Shown here: positions 25,575 to 35,688 of the stretch, in pieces
How the letters are laid out: every line of letters starts with the position of its first letter
Position numbering within the stretch: position 1 is the stretch's first letter
DNA from: an uncultured Clostridia bacterium
GTDB lineage: Bacteria; Bacillota; Clostridia; Christensenellales; Borkfalkiaceae
NCBI GenBank assembly: GCA_949283125.1
Contig: CASDRK010000006.1
Coordinates: forward strand, 26,910-90,909
Direction: 5' to 3'
Length of the DNA: 64,000 bases
Program-made: the position numbers and the translations under genes
Notes under the pieces: generated by a model
Databases searched by the model: none
The model's input: only the letters and a program-made list of their open reading frames with translations
Told to the model about the DNA's origin: nothing

Positions 25575-26504
25575 TCATGCACTGATTTTTTTCAACATTT
25601 GCTTAACTATAGCGCGCTTTTTTGCGTATTGAACTTTGGCTTCACGCATAAACAACACCGTGGCTATGACGCAGAACTTTAGATAGGATCTTGCGGCCAT
25701 CTTTAAAAATTTTTCGGCGGCGGCGGGCCCGTAACACTTCGTATACATCACCACGGAGCCGTCTATGCCGGCTCTGAACCGACGCTCATTAAACTTTTTT
25801 TCACCGAAACTTGCGCCCTCAAGATGGAAGATGTGTGCGTCCGGAACGGATATCACCTCCGCGCCCGCATTATGTACGGCGCGCCACGTGAATTCCACTT
25901 CCTCAGAATACATGAATATATCCTCGTCAAAACCGCCCACCTTATCAAACACATCGGATCTTATCATCATGTCCGCACCGGTGATATATCCAACCTTCAT
26001 CGGCTTTCCGGAATAGTTGTATTCATTGAAAAAAGGCCTTTTGAATATCTTACGGAATGTCGCAACGATCAGACTCTTTGACTTAAACTCCTCCCAAAGA
26101 CTTGGAAATGCCTTGCGGAAAGAATGAGCGGGGCGGCCGTTGAAATCGAGCACGTTGCCGCCGCATATACCGCATCGCGGGTTGCTCTCCATATAGTCGA
26201 AGAGCTTTTTTATAAAATTTTCCTTTATGAGAATATCCGTGTTGAGCCAGAGGACATACCTGCCGCCCGCGGCGCGCAGTCCGAGATTGAAGGACTTTGA
26301 CGTGCCGAGATTTGCGCCGGCCTGAATATATTTTATTCTGTCGCCGAAATGCGCTTTGAGCTTTTCTCCGGACCCGTCGGGAGAATTGTTGTCGATCAAG
26401 ACGATCTCGTATTCAAGCCCGCTCGTATATTCAAATATGCTGTCGAGGGCATTTTTTGTCAGCTCAAACGTATTATAATTGATCATTATGACGGAGACAT
26501 CCAT
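25575..26504 (-). CDS. Family 2 glycosyltransferase, WbbL-like
   Basis: 309 residues from MDVSVIMINYNTFELT. The GT-A core is clear: IDNNSPDGSGEKL, GANLGTSKSFNLGLR and the metal-binding LWLNTDILI. Later, ITGADMMIRSDVFDKVGGFDEDIFMYSEEVEFTWR is the acceptor-side signature of WbbL-type rhamnosyltransferases. The start 18 bases upstream is possible, but MDVSVIM is the usual opening of the family. The gene begins 15 bases after rfbA. Confidence 0.85.
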   Translation of the reverse strand: MDVSVIMINYNTFELTKNALDSIFEYTSGLEYEIVLIDNNSPDGSGEKLKAHFGDRIKYIQAGANLGTSKSFNLGLRAAGGRYVLWLNTDILIKENFIKKLFDYMESNPRCGICGGNVLDFNGRPAHSFRKAFPSLWEEFKSKSLIVATFRKIFKRPFFNEYNYSGKPMKVGYITGADMMIRSDVFDKVGGFDEDIFMYSEEVEFTWRAVHNAGAEVISVPDAHIFHLEGASFGEKKFNERRFRAGIDGSVVMYTKCYGPAAAEKFLKMAARSYLKFCVIATVLFMREAKVQYAKKRAIVKQMLKKISA

Positions 26505-26518
26505 AACAGAACCTCCCG

Positions 26519-27403
26519 TCAATACCGGAACTTGCCTTCGGCAACGTTTTTAAGGTGCTGACCGTAGGGCGACTTGCCGTACTTTTCGGCCGCGGAAAGG
26601 AGCTCCTCCTTTGTGGTCCAACCGTTTACGTAGGCTATCTCTTCGGGGGCGGATATCTCCACTCCCTGCCTGTTCTGCACCATGCGCACGAAGTCGGTGG
26701 CTTCCGCAAGGCTGTCCATGGTGCCCGTATCCAGCCACGCATAGCCGCGACTCAAGACCTGCACGTCCAGAAGACCTTCCTTTAAATACATCTCGTTCAA
26801 TGTGGTTATCTCAAGTTCGCCCCTTGCTGACGGTTTGACCTGTTCGGCCCTTTCGGATACTCCCGCAGGGTAGAAGTACAGCCCCGTGACTGCATAGTTG
26901 CTTTTGGGATTTTGCGGCTTTTCCTCTATGGATATGGCCTTTCCGTTTTTATCGAATTCGACGACGCCGAAGCGCTCGGGATCGGGCACATAGTAGCCGA
27001 AAACCGTGGCTCTGCCGCCCTCGGCGTCACGCTTTGCGGCCTTCAATATCTTGCTCATGCCGCCGCCGTAGAAGATGTTGTCGCCCAGCACCATGGCGCA
27101 GGGCTCGCCGCCTATGAACTCCTTGCCGAGAATGAACGCCTGCGCGAGACCGTCCGGCGAGGGCTGGACTTTGTACGAAAGTTTTATCCCGTACTCGCTG
27201 CCGTCGCCCAAAAGCCGCTCGAAGTTGGGCAGATCCGTCGGCGTTGAAATTATTAAAATATCCCTTATGCCCGCCAGCATCATGGTGGAGAGCGGGTAAT
27301 ATATCATGGGTTTATCGTAGACGGGCAGCAGCTGTTTGCTTGTGACCATGGTCAGGGGGTACAGCCTTGTGCCCGCTCCGCCGGCCAAAATTATGCCTTT
27401 CAT
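26519..27403 (-). CDS. rfbA: Glucose-1-phosphate thymidylyltransferase
   Basis: Makes dTDP-glucose from dTTP and glucose-1-phosphate, the entry to the rhamnose branch. 294 residues: [42 protein letters not shown] and [20 protein letters not shown] are diagnostic. Together with rfbB, rfbC and rfbD the dTDP-L-rhamnose pathway is complete in this cluster. Confidence 0.97.
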   Translation of the reverse strand: MKGIILAGGAGTRLYPLTMVTSKQLLPVYDKPMIYYPLSTMMLAGIRDILIISTPTDLPNFERLLGDGSEYGIKLSYKVQPSPDGLAQAFILGKEFIGGEPCAMVLGDNIFYGGGMSKILKAAKRDAEGGRATVFGYYVPDPERFGVVEFDKNGKAISIEEKPQNPKSNYAVTGLYFYPAGVSERAEQVKPSARGELEITTLNEMYLKEGLLDVQVLSRGYAWLDTGTMDSLAEATDFVRMVQNRQGVEISAPEEIAYVNGWTTKEELLSAAEKYGKSPYGQHLKNVAEGKFRY

Positions 27404-27407
27404 TTCG

Positions 27408-28163
27408 TTACTTCCTCTTTTCTCTTATATGCTGAAGATAAACATTATAATACGGGGCATGCTTTAAAATTCTTTTATGTCCTATGATCGACACCCACTT
27501 GCGCGGTATGAGCCCTTTGATTTTGCCGGCAAATGTTTTCGAATCATTATCTTTCCATGAACCTGCGCAATGATGTTCGGCATATCCGCCGCCGCTGTTC
27601 TTATCGGTCTGATACCGCTCGAACCAATCCTTGGGGAACAGCTCTATGCCGCAATCGAGCGACTGTCTCCTTCCCGTCAGTCTGAAATCAGAAAAATTAT
27701 CCAAAAAATACTTCGTTATCCAGTCATTGCTGATAGTAAAATCGCCTTTGTTTACAAAATCAGACTTAAGAATGTTCAGCCATTCTTTCATCAGAGGATT
27801 TGCTTTTTCAGAGCCTATCAAAGCCGTTCCGATCGACGCGTCGAAGATAAATCCCATGAACATCTTATAGTTCAGGAATCCGTCAAGCGGTTTAAACATT
27901 TCAACGTCCGTGTCGACATAGACCCCGCCAAACTCGTACAGCACAACAAACCGGAAATAGTCGCTTAAAAAGCCATATTTCTTCCTTGCCAATGCTTCTT
28001 TAACAAAAGCGCTGTCGTCAAGGTAAGGGGCAAAATCTTCATCGCGCCACACTCTGATTTCCCAATCGGGGTGCAATTTTTTCCAGCCTTCGACATATCT
28101 GACCTGCTCTCGAGGCATCTGACCCGAGCCAAGCCAGCAGGCATGAATAATTTTAGGTATCAT
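27408..28163 (-). CDS. Glycosyltransferase with DXD motif, GT32/capsular polysaccharide type
   Basis: 251 residues. [17 protein letters not shown], then [50 protein letters not shown]: this is the Gly_transf_sug (OCH1-like) pattern, with DTD as the metal and nucleotide-sugar site. It likely adds one hexose to the repeat unit; linkage and sugar are unknown. It starts 31 bases downstream of the polymerase gene. Confidence 0.85.
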   Translation of the reverse strand: MIPKIIHACWLGSGQMPREQVRYVEGWKKLHPDWEIRVWRDEDFAPYLDDSAFVKEALARKKYGFLSDYFRFVVLYEFGGVYVDTDVEMFKPLDGFLNYKMFMGFIFDASIGTALIGSEKANPLMKEWLNILKSDFVNKGDFTISNDWITKYFLDNFSDFRLTGRRQSLDCGIELFPKDWFERYQTDKNSGGGYAEHHCAGSWKDNDSKTFAGKIKGLIPRKWVSIIGHKRILKHAPYYNVYLQHIREKRK

Positions 28164-28194
28164 ATCATCTCCTTGAAATATTTACCTCTGAAAT

Positions 28195-29481
28195 TTAATT
28201 TTTGGCCGAATTATCGCCTTTTTCGGTATTCGACAACAACATTCCGGCTATTAGCCACACAAAAGTCAAAACGCTGCGCGACGCATAGGCGGAATTAATG
28301 AACGAAAAGACAACGAAGTACGATATCATTCCTATATATCCCAAACTTAACGTATTTGAAATATTGTCGCGTTTGCTTAATTTTTTGAATGCCGTTGCAA
28401 CGAGAAAACAAATCAATATACAATATAGGATAAAAACGGGAATGCCCATCTCCAGTATATAGGCCCATATGCTGCCGTCTGTTATGACGCGATTGCTTTG
28501 CCCCATAAGCGTGCCTATAAGCCAGCTTTGCATTATCATGTCCGTAGCCACATCGATCATTTCGTAATGCCCGGCGTCGCTGCCGGAGACCCAGCTGGAA
28601 TTCAGCCCCAGAATTCGCTGAACTATGACCGTATCCCTGAACACAGTTATTGCCAGAACGAACACCGCAACAAGCATAGCAAGAGTTGCCAGAATATATT
28701 CGATAGCTCTTCTGCGGGCGCAACCGTAAATCAGAAATTCAAGCACAAACACCGCAACCATTCCGAATACCGAAGCGCGCGAAAAGGTCAAAAAATTGGA
28801 GATCGCCACAATGACCAGTTTGAGCCAGAGACGCACGGACCTGTAATTCAGCACATTCAGCTCTGCCCATATCAGCGAAAACAGCACTATGGCAAAGCCA
28901 CCGAAGATAATTGTATTGCCCATCAGCCCCGTTACTCTGATAATATCGCTGTTGAAGAGTTCAAAAATATCCTCTCCCTTCAGGACGAGCAATTCGATCG
29001 GCAGCAAATCCCTTAACAGAAACTGGAATATCGCAAACAGGCAGATCGCCACTCCGCAATTGATAAACAGGTTATAATATCTTTTTACTGATTTTTTGTC
29101 GAGCCGCAGAGCCGCAATAAAGAACAGACCGGTATAGATGTTATTGTTGCGGAACCCGATAACTGCATCATACAGACCCGTCCTGCCAGTCACAACCTGC
29201 ATAAACCCGACTATCAAACACAATAAACACCATGCAAGATAGAGCTTGAGCAACTTTTTATGCCTGCTGCCGCTCACCTCTGCCCTTAATAGCGCGCCTA
29301 TCGCCCAAATTAAAAGACACAAGAAAAGCGCATCGACCAAAAGGGTGCCGTTGCCTATAAAATTATCGATGAACCCGCGAAAGATCACCAGCAAAATTAT
29401 GCCGCATATGATAACGTCGCTGACATATATTTTGCTCGGATTTATACGGAGCGGGCTATTTTTCGCTTTTACTGTGTTCAT
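28195..29481 (-). CDS. O-antigen polymerase/ligase-like membrane protein (Wzy-type)
   Basis: A 428-residue protein with about ten or more hydrophobic segments and a longer polar loop in the second half, containing MQSWLIGTLMGQSNRVITDG. The FLTFSRASVFGM segment is the conserved piece of Wzy_C/O-antigen ligase families. Given the Wzx flippase and the chain-length kinase in the region, polymerisation of repeat units outside the membrane is the likely role. Sequence conservation in this family is poor, so the call rests on topology and context. It overlaps the next gene by four bases. Confidence 0.75.
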   Translation of the reverse strand: MNTVKAKNSPLRINPSKIYVSDVIICGIILLVIFRGFIDNFIGNGTLLVDALFLCLLIWAIGALLRAEVSGSRHKKLLKLYLAWCLLCLIVGFMQVVTGRTGLYDAVIGFRNNNIYTGLFFIAALRLDKKSVKRYYNLFINCGVAICLFAIFQFLLRDLLPIELLVLKGEDIFELFNSDIIRVTGLMGNTIIFGGFAIVLFSLIWAELNVLNYRSVRLWLKLVIVAISNFLTFSRASVFGMVAVFVLEFLIYGCARRRAIEYILATLAMLVAVFVLAITVFRDTVIVQRILGLNSSWVSGSDAGHYEMIDVATDMIMQSWLIGTLMGQSNRVITDGSIWAYILEMGIPVFILYCILICFLVATAFKKLSKRDNISNTLSLGYIGMISYFVVFSFINSAYASRSVLTFVWLIAGMLLSNTEKGDNSAKN

Positions 29482-30503
29482 TGAACGGTGTGCGATATCT
29501 CCTTTAAAATTCTTTTCGTGAAACTATCGTAGTTGTATTTTTTTACAAAATCGCTCCTCTCAACGCGACCCGGAGCCTTCATCAGCCGTTTGCTCAGATC
29601 TTCCGCGTCGCCGCATCTGAAAAACTCGACGGGAAGGTCGCCGTAAACTTCCCTGAATACGGGAATATCTGAAATTATGGGCTGCGTGCCGAGACAGAGC
29701 GCCTCCAGCGGGGGCAGGCCGAAGCCTTCGTACAGAGAGGGCTGAACGAGGTAGGACGCGGAAGCTATTTCGCAGAGCAGCTCGTCGTCGTCCAGTCTGC
29801 CCGTGAACATGACGTCGTCGGAGCGGAGACACCTTTCGTCCATGCCGACGAGAAAGCCCTCCCTTTCGCCTATTATTTTCAGTTTATAGCTGCCCTTCGG
29901 CAACATGTGAAAGGCGTCCACAAGCGTTTTCAGTCCCTTGTGCGGTTTGACGTTGCCCACATAAACTATGCTGTTCGTCTTCCGTATGCCCGAAACGTCG
30001 AAATTCAGAACATCGTCCGAAAGCCCGATGTAGTCGACAAAGCACTTCTGCGCATATTTGGGGAAAAAGTGCTCGCAGCGGGACTTTGTGAACGCCGACA
30101 CGCAGGCCGTCTTCACCGACTTTTTCATGCAGCGCGCAAGCAGGGTCTTTTTGATGAGATAATCCGTCCTGCCCTTTGTGGTAATGTCGGGAAGGTCCAG
30201 AAATATCAGATCGTGCACCACGGTATAAACGGGAATTTTCAGCCCGAAAGGGATTATGAAATTGGGAATGAGCACGCCGTCGCAAAGCTTGTTTATTTCC
30301 TTGGGAAAGGACGCAATTCCCTTCGGGGAGAAGGGGTCGCTGCGATCGGGAATGATGCGCGCGCCGACGTACCCGGCAAGCTTGTCGGGATCGCCGACGA
30401 GATAATACTCGTTTTCCGCATAATCGAGATTGTCCAAAATGCCGCGGCACACCCTGCCTATGCCCGATTTGCCGAGATATCTGCAGTCAATTGCGAGCTT
30501 CAT
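29478..30503 (-). CDS. Family 4 glycosyltransferase
   Basis: A 341-residue GT-B fold enzyme. Near the start YLGKSGIGRVCRGILDNL. The C-terminal nucleotide-sugar half has VGNVKPHKGLKTLVDAF, MFTGRLDDDELLCEIASASYLVQPSLYEGFGLPPLEALCLG and EFFRCGDAEDLS, the E-x7-E motif region of GT4 enzymes. It may use GDP-mannose, given the neighbouring genes. The ATG is seven bases after the fused mannose gene. Confidence 0.88.
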   Translation of the reverse strand: MKLAIDCRYLGKSGIGRVCRGILDNLDYAENEYYLVGDPDKLAGYVGARIIPDRSDPFSPKGIASFPKEINKLCDGVLIPNFIIPFGLKIPVYTVVHDLIFLDLPDITTKGRTDYLIKKTLLARCMKKSVKTACVSAFTKSRCEHFFPKYAQKCFVDYIGLSDDVLNFDVSGIRKTNSIVYVGNVKPHKGLKTLVDAFHMLPKGSYKLKIIGEREGFLVGMDERCLRSDDVMFTGRLDDDELLCEIASASYLVQPSLYEGFGLPPLEALCLGTQPIISDIPVFREVYGDLPVEFFRCGDAEDLSKRLMKAPGRVERSDFVKKYNYDSFTKRILKEISHTVQ

Positions 30504-30509
30504 ATATAT

Positions 30510-32744
30510 TTACACCTTTGCCGAAAGGATTTCGGCGTTGCCTTTGATGGATATCTGTTCCTTTGCCGCGGCGAAGAACGTGTCGCCCGGCTGGAATTTA
30601 TAATTGCAGCGTCCGTCGGAGATGCTGCCGCTGCCCGAAACGACCACAAAGGCCGCAAAACTCGAATCGGACGGGGGAACGTCCGCCGAACCGTCGACGA
30701 CGTATTTTGAGACAGAAAAATATTTGCACTGTCCCACCACCGTTCCCGCATTTACTTTTTCGGCGACGGGCCGGTAGCTTTCAAACGTCTGCGACGCGAC
30801 GGCGCGCATGTTTATGACGTCCAGAGCTTTATCTATGTGCAGCTCCCTCATGCGGCCGAGACCATCCTTCCGTCCGTAATCGTACAGCCGGTAGGTGATG
30901 TTGGAGGACTGCTGTATTTCGCAGATGAGACAGCCCGCGCCTATCGCGTGCACGGTGCCGGCTTCGAGAAAATACGCCTCGCCCTTGCCCACTTTTACTT
31001 TGTTGAGTATGTCGACAAGCGTGTTGTCGGCGATGCGGCGCCTGATCTCTTCGGCAGTCACCCTGCGCTTGAAACCCACGTAAATGAAGGCGTCCTCCTC
31101 GGCGTCGACGATATACCACATTTCGCTTTTGCCGTATTCGCCTTCGACCGACAGGGCATACTCGTCGGCGGGATGAACCTGTATGGACAGGTCCTGTCTG
31201 GCATCGATGAATTTTATCATCACGGGGAATTTATCGTAGGCCTGCGCCTTCCACCCGAGCTTGTCCTTGCCGATCTCTTCGATATACTGCGACAGCGTAA
31301 GCCCGCGGTATATGCCCGAAGCTACGCGCGACTGACCCTGCGGGTGAGCGGAAAGTTCCCAGCTTTCGGCTATTACCGAACTGCCGCCCGCATCCTTGTG
31401 AAACATATCCCTTATCTTTGTGCCGCCCCAAAGATTGTCCTTGTAGACGGGCGCCATTTTTACGAGCAGATCGGCGGAGCGCTCGTCGTCCTTTGCGCCG
31501 TCTTCCGCCGTCTTTATCGTGCAGAGCATTTTCAGCTGCTCCCTGCCCTCGTTGAGTATGCTGTACTCCGCGCAGTCGGCGATGACGACGCTCCTGTCTG
31601 CGGCGTACCTTTCGACTCGGCCCGCGCCGCGGACGAGCGCCCTTCCGCCCAGAATGAGGAAATTGGCCTTTTGATTTTTGCCCAGTCTGAATTTATACTC
31701 GTCGCGCGGATAGACGTTTATCCTTCTTATGTCCATTGCTTCCGACCGGTAGACGGATTCGGTATTTCCCCAATCCCAGTAGCCGAGCGGCTGCTCGTCG
31801 AAGTAATTCAACCTGCCGGCGCCGAAATCGCGGACGATGCCCTTTATATCGGCTTCAAAGGCCTTGTTCGCAACATACACCGCATCGCGCGTGTTGACTA
31901 TCACCGCGTTTTTGAGGCCGTTCGCAACTATGAGCCGCTGTTCGTCCGTGTTGACTATCTCGACGTTTTTGCAGTTGTAGGAAATTGTGTTGCCGTTATT
32001 TTTTATGACCTTGTCCACATAGCTGTAGAACGAAGAGATGTCGGTTATGCGCGTCCAATCGAACGCGGCGTGGACAAGTTCGCAGTTGGAAGTTTTGAGT
32101 ATCTTTGCAAGGCTGACGGGCGTGACGGTGTTTTCGTGCACGAACCTGCCGCGGGATATGCGGAGCGTGGCGCAGTCGCTGACCGTTTTGCGGGGCAGCT
32201 CCTTTATGAGAACGTTTGCCTTTACGCCCATTATGCCGCAGTCCCACAGACTGCCCCTGCCCTTTTTGGAGCTGCACGAAACCTTTGTGCCGCGGACGTT
32301 TATGAAATTGTAACCCGCCCGGTTGTTTGTGGGTTTGCACACGACTATGCCTATCTTGTCGCTGTCGACTATCCTCTTTATTTCGGCCATGCTGGCGGCA
32401 TAGTCGCCGTCTACGAGACATTCGGAAGAGACTATCAGCAGTTTTTCGTCCTCTTCGCAGTTGAGCGCGTAGGCAATGACGGGGGGCGCAGTCTTGAGGG
32501 GCTTTTTTTCGCATATGACGCTGTACCTTATGCCCTGAAAGGACTGAAGCTGACCCTTTACTATGTTGGCATACACCTGATTGGTGAGTATGACGAACTC
32601 GTCGCAGAAAGGGATGTTGCGCAGGATGGTTTCCTGAAACATCGAACGCCCTTCGCGTATCTCCATAAATTGTTTGGGATAGCTTTTGCGCGACAGCGGC
32701 CAGAGCCTGTCGCCGCTTCCGCCGGCAAGAACAAGACACTTCAT
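30510..32744 (-). CDS. Three-part fusion: degenerate GDP-mannose pyrophosphorylase, cupin and class I phosphomannose isomerase
   Basis: 744 residues. The first about 330 resemble ManC, with GGSGDRLWPLSRKSYPKQF at residues 8-26. The usual PSD metal motif reads VSSECLVDG, and the FVEKP sugar-binding segment is missing (SCSSKKGRGSLWDCGIM). A small cupin-like part follows (about 340-425, near VYPRDEYKF). The last about 320 residues are a complete ManA: WGGTKIRDMF, QVHPADEYAL and AGTVHAIGAG carry the zinc ligands. The isomerase half should supply mannose-6-phosphate. The pyrophosphorylase half looks inactive, and a separate ManC is encoded nearby. Confidence 0.82.
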   Translation of the reverse strand: MKCLVLAGGSGDRLWPLSRKSYPKQFMEIREGRSMFQETILRNIPFCDEFVILTNQVYANIVKGQLQSFQGIRYSVICEKKPLKTAPPVIAYALNCEEDEKLLIVSSECLVDGDYAASMAEIKRIVDSDKIGIVVCKPTNNRAGYNFINVRGTKVSCSSKKGRGSLWDCGIMGVKANVLIKELPRKTVSDCATLRISRGRFVHENTVTPVSLAKILKTSNCELVHAAFDWTRITDISSFYSYVDKVIKNNGNTISYNCKNVEIVNTDEQRLIVANGLKNAVIVNTRDAVYVANKAFEADIKGIVRDFGAGRLNYFDEQPLGYWDWGNTESVYRSEAMDIRRINVYPRDEYKFRLGKNQKANFLILGGRALVRGAGRVERYAADRSVVIADCAEYSILNEGREQLKMLCTIKTAEDGAKDDERSADLLVKMAPVYKDNLWGGTKIRDMFHKDAGGSSVIAESWELSAHPQGQSRVASGIYRGLTLSQYIEEIGKDKLGWKAQAYDKFPVMIKFIDARQDLSIQVHPADEYALSVEGEYGKSEMWYIVDAEEDAFIYVGFKRRVTAEEIRRRIADNTLVDILNKVKVGKGEAYFLEAGTVHAIGAGCLICEIQQSSNITYRLYDYGRKDGLGRMRELHIDKALDVINMRAVASQTFESYRPVAEKVNAGTVVGQCKYFSVSKYVVDGSADVPPSDSSFAAFVVVSGSGSISDGRCNYKFQPGDTFFAAAKEQISIKGNAEILSAKV

Positions 32745-32747
32745 ATA

Positions 32748-34511
32748 TCACTCAGCAAGGCCGATAAGATCTTCCTTAAGGCGGGCAAGTTTTTCTGCCG
32801 CGTCGGCTTCGTCCGAGCCGAGCACGCCGTAGTAAAATTTTATCTTGGGTTCGGTGCCGCTCGGCCTGACGCAGCACCAGCCGTCGTTTTCAAGTTCAAA
32901 ATAGACCACGTTGCTCTGCGGCAGTCCCACGGGCGAAAGGGAGCCGGTGAGCATGTCCTTGCGCACGCCGCCGAGGTAATCCCTGACGGCCGTCACCCTG
33001 AGTCCGCCGAAGCTTGCGGGGGGCGTGCTGCGCACGCGCTCCGTCATTGCGGCCATAGCGTCCGCGCCGCCGGCGCCCGAAAAAGTGCGCGAGACAAGGC
33101 CTTCGCTGTAATAGCCGTATTTTTTGTAGATGTTGCGCATCTGATCGCAGAGGGTGAGACCTTTGGCTCTGTAATAGGCCGCCGCTTCGGCAAGAGCCGT
33201 GACCGCCATAACCGCGTCCTTGTCGCGCGCGTGCGTGCCGATGAGACAGCCGTAACTTTCCTCGAACCCGAACTCGTATTCATAGGCGTACCGCGAAGCG
33301 TCCGTCCTTCCGCCGTTCGCGGCCACGGCCTCCCCGAACAGTTTTATCTGTTCGCCGATATACTTGAATCCCGTAAGCACCTCTATGGCGGTGATGCCGT
33401 AATTTTGAGCCACGCGGCGGGCCATGTTGGATGAAACTATGGTAGTGACCAGCGCGCCGTCCCTGCGGTTTTCGGGCAGCAATCCCCTTTCGCTCTTTAC
33501 GGAGAGCTCGTATTCGGCCAGAAGCAGGCCGCTCATGTTGCCCGTAAAGGCCATATATCCGCCGCGGGCGACATCCTTTGCGTACACACCCAGCCTGTCC
33601 GCATCGGGATCGGTGGCCAGAACTATGTCGGCGTCGACGCGCTCCGCGAGCGCGAGCGCGAGCGAGAAGGCTTCGGGATCTTCGGGATTGGGATATCTGA
33701 GCGTGGTAAAATTCCCGTCGGGCTGTTCCTGTTCGGGCACCACCCATACGTTTTCAAAGCCCAGTTCGGCAAGCATGCGCCTGACGGGAACGTTGCCGGT
33801 ACCGTGCAGGGGAGTATAGACGATTCTTATGTTGCGCGCTTCGGCGGCAATGGCCTCGGGACTGAGTATTAGCTTTTTAAGCTCGGCCGCATACGCGTCG
33901 TCAATCTCCTTTCCGATATACTCCAAAAGGCCGGAGCGCAGCGCCTCCTCCCTGTCGGCGCGGGGTATGCCCGTATAGCCGGCGACGGCGTTCACCTCGC
34001 CGATTATAAGCTTATCGTATGGCGGCACTATCTGCCCGCCGTCCGACCAGTACACTTTATAGCCGTTGTACATGGGAGGGTTGTGGCTGGCCGTGATGAC
34101 TATTCCGGCCGTGGCGCCGAGCCTGCGGACCGCAAAGGACAGTTCGGGCGTGGGACGAAGGCCTTCAAACAGATATGCCTTTATGCCGTTTGCCGCCAGT
34201 ATGAGCGCGCTGTCGAGCGCGAACTCCGCCGACATCCTGCGCGAATCGTAAGCTATCGCAACGCTGCCTCCGCCCGCCGTTTTGTTGATAAAATTTGCCA
34301 GCCCCTGCGTGGCCCTGCCCACGGTGTAAACGTTCATGCGGTTGGTGCCCGCGCCGAGAACGCCGCGCAGACCGCCCGTGCCGAACGTGAGCCGTTTGTA
34401 GAACCTGTCCTCTATTTCGGCCTCGTCGTCAAGCGCCTTAAGTTCGCTTCTCGTGGCCTCGTCGAAGGCGGGATCTTCGCACCACCGCCTGTATTCCTCG
34501 ATATAATCCAT
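32748..34511 (-). CDS. Phosphoglucomutase/phosphomannomutase
   Basis: Interconverts hexose-6-P and hexose-1-P, feeding both GDP-mannose and dTDP-glucose. 587 residues, the long form common in Firmicutes (PgcA type). The start is MDYIEEYRRWCEDPAF at 34511; FGTGGLRGVLGAGTNRMN follows. The phosphoserine loop is GIVITASHNPPMYNGYK, the metal loop ATDPDADRLG, the sugar-binding loop FEESYGCLIG and the phosphate site RPSGTEPKIKFYYGV. Substrate preference cannot be told; the cluster suggests mannose and glucose. Confidence 0.92.
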   Translation of the reverse strand: MDYIEEYRRWCEDPAFDEATRSELKALDDEAEIEDRFYKRLTFGTGGLRGVLGAGTNRMNVYTVGRATQGLANFINKTAGGGSVAIAYDSRRMSAEFALDSALILAANGIKAYLFEGLRPTPELSFAVRRLGATAGIVITASHNPPMYNGYKVYWSDGGQIVPPYDKLIIGEVNAVAGYTGIPRADREEALRSGLLEYIGKEIDDAYAAELKKLILSPEAIAAEARNIRIVYTPLHGTGNVPVRRMLAELGFENVWVVPEQEQPDGNFTTLRYPNPEDPEAFSLALALAERVDADIVLATDPDADRLGVYAKDVARGGYMAFTGNMSGLLLAEYELSVKSERGLLPENRRDGALVTTIVSSNMARRVAQNYGITAIEVLTGFKYIGEQIKLFGEAVAANGGRTDASRYAYEYEFGFEESYGCLIGTHARDKDAVMAVTALAEAAAYYRAKGLTLCDQMRNIYKKYGYYSEGLVSRTFSGAGGADAMAAMTERVRSTPPASFGGLRVTAVRDYLGGVRKDMLTGSLSPVGLPQSNVVYFELENDGWCCVRPSGTEPKIKFYYGVLGSDEADAAEKLARLKEDLIGLAE

Positions 34512-34528
34512 GTTTTTACCGTTTTCAG

Positions 34529-35656
34529 TCACAGTTCTTTTATCAGCTCCGCGACCTTGTTTTTGAAAGCTTCGAAGGTGAAAAGTTCGGCGAAACGCTT
34601 TTCGGCATTTGCGCCGTACCGCGCGCGCAGAGCGCCGTCGCCGCCCAGTTTTTCGATCGCGGCGGCAAACGCAGCCGCATCGCCGTTGGGGCACTCGATG
34701 CCCGTTACGCCGTCCCGCGAAACGTAGTTGACGCCCGAACCGGGAATGGTGAACGTTACGGCGGGCTTTGCGTAGGCCATCGCCTCGGCCAGAGCTATGC
34801 CGAACGCCTCGTTTTTGGTGACGGAGGGAAAACAGAAGATATCGCAGGCGCACAGCCTTGCCTTTACCTCGTCGTCGGAGATCCTGCCGAGAAACTGCAC
34901 CTTTTTATCGCCCTCGGCCAGCTTTTTTAGCTCGTCGGTCAACGGCCCGCTTCCGCCTACCCAGACGGCGTAGTCCTCGCCGAGCAGTCTGCTTGCGCGC
35001 ACGAGGTACTCCATTCCCTTGTAGGGCACGTGCCTGCCGAGAGCGAAACATATCACCTTGCCGGCGTTTTCCTCCCTGAGCGCGGCCGCTGCGGCCCGCG
35101 CTTCTTCCAGACACGTCAGCCGCCCGGCGCTCACCGGGCAGGGTATGACGGTGCACTTGCCGGCAACGCTTTTCAGCCAATCGCTGCCCTCGATATAGTT
35201 GGGACTGGTGGCCACCACCCGCTCGGCGCGGGACAAGAGCCACTTTGTCTGGCCCTTGAAAAATTTTGCGATGAATTTTTGCTTTGTTATGTCAAGATGC
35301 CACCAGAGCACGAGTTTGCATTTATTGCGCTTTTTGAGCAGTTTTTTAAGATAGTGCGCCGCAAAGGGGTTGGGATAGTGGAATATGACCACATCCGGCT
35401 CAAACTGTCTGAACGTTTCGGCAAGCAGTCTGCCGTAAGAAAAGGACAGCGACTGCGAAGCCACTTTGGCGAAGCAGCCTGCGCGGATGACGTCCACGCC
35501 CTCCACCTCGTACCTTGCGTCGATCTTTTCGTGATTGAAGCAGAAGACCTTGTGTTCCGCGCCGCAGAGGCCGAGCGACTGCGCGCAGTCGTGCGCGACC
35601 TGCTCTATGCCGCCGATGTGCGGCGGATAATAATTGCTTATCTGTAAAACTTTCAT
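34529..35656 (-). CDS. Family 4 glycosyltransferase
   Basis: A 375-residue GT-B enzyme with the N-terminal acceptor domain signature ISNYYPPHIGGIEQVAHDCA. The donor domain has FALGRHVPYKGMEYLVRAS, WVGGSGPLTDELKKLAEGD, VQFLGRISDDEVKARLCACDIFCFPSVTKNEAFGIALAEAMAYAKP. These are classic GT4 features, with E-x7-E near EAFGIALAEAMA. Relatives transfer mannose or similar hexoses from nucleotide donors. It lies between manC and the mutase. Confidence 0.9.
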   Translation of the reverse strand: MKVLQISNYYPPHIGGIEQVAHDCAQSLGLCGAEHKVFCFNHEKIDARYEVEGVDVIRAGCFAKVASQSLSFSYGRLLAETFRQFEPDVVIFHYPNPFAAHYLKKLLKKRNKCKLVLWWHLDITKQKFIAKFFKGQTKWLLSRAERVVATSPNYIEGSDWLKSVAGKCTVIPCPVSAGRLTCLEEARAAAAALREENAGKVICFALGRHVPYKGMEYLVRASRLLGEDYAVWVGGSGPLTDELKKLAEGDKKVQFLGRISDDEVKARLCACDIFCFPSVTKNEAFGIALAEAMAYAKPAVTFTIPGSGVNYVSRDGVTGIECPNGDAAAFAAAIEKLGGDGALRARYGANAEKRFAELFTFEAFKNKVAELIKEL

Positions 35657-35688
35657 CTGTGTACCGTTAAATTGCAGAGCCGATTTTT

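Noticed and set aside
30837-33434. An 865-codon open frame on the plus strand opposite the mannose fusion and mutase genes
   Set aside because: It is antisense to two well-supported genes in GC-rich sequence, where long antisense frames arise by chance, and it has no recognisable domain or ribosome site.
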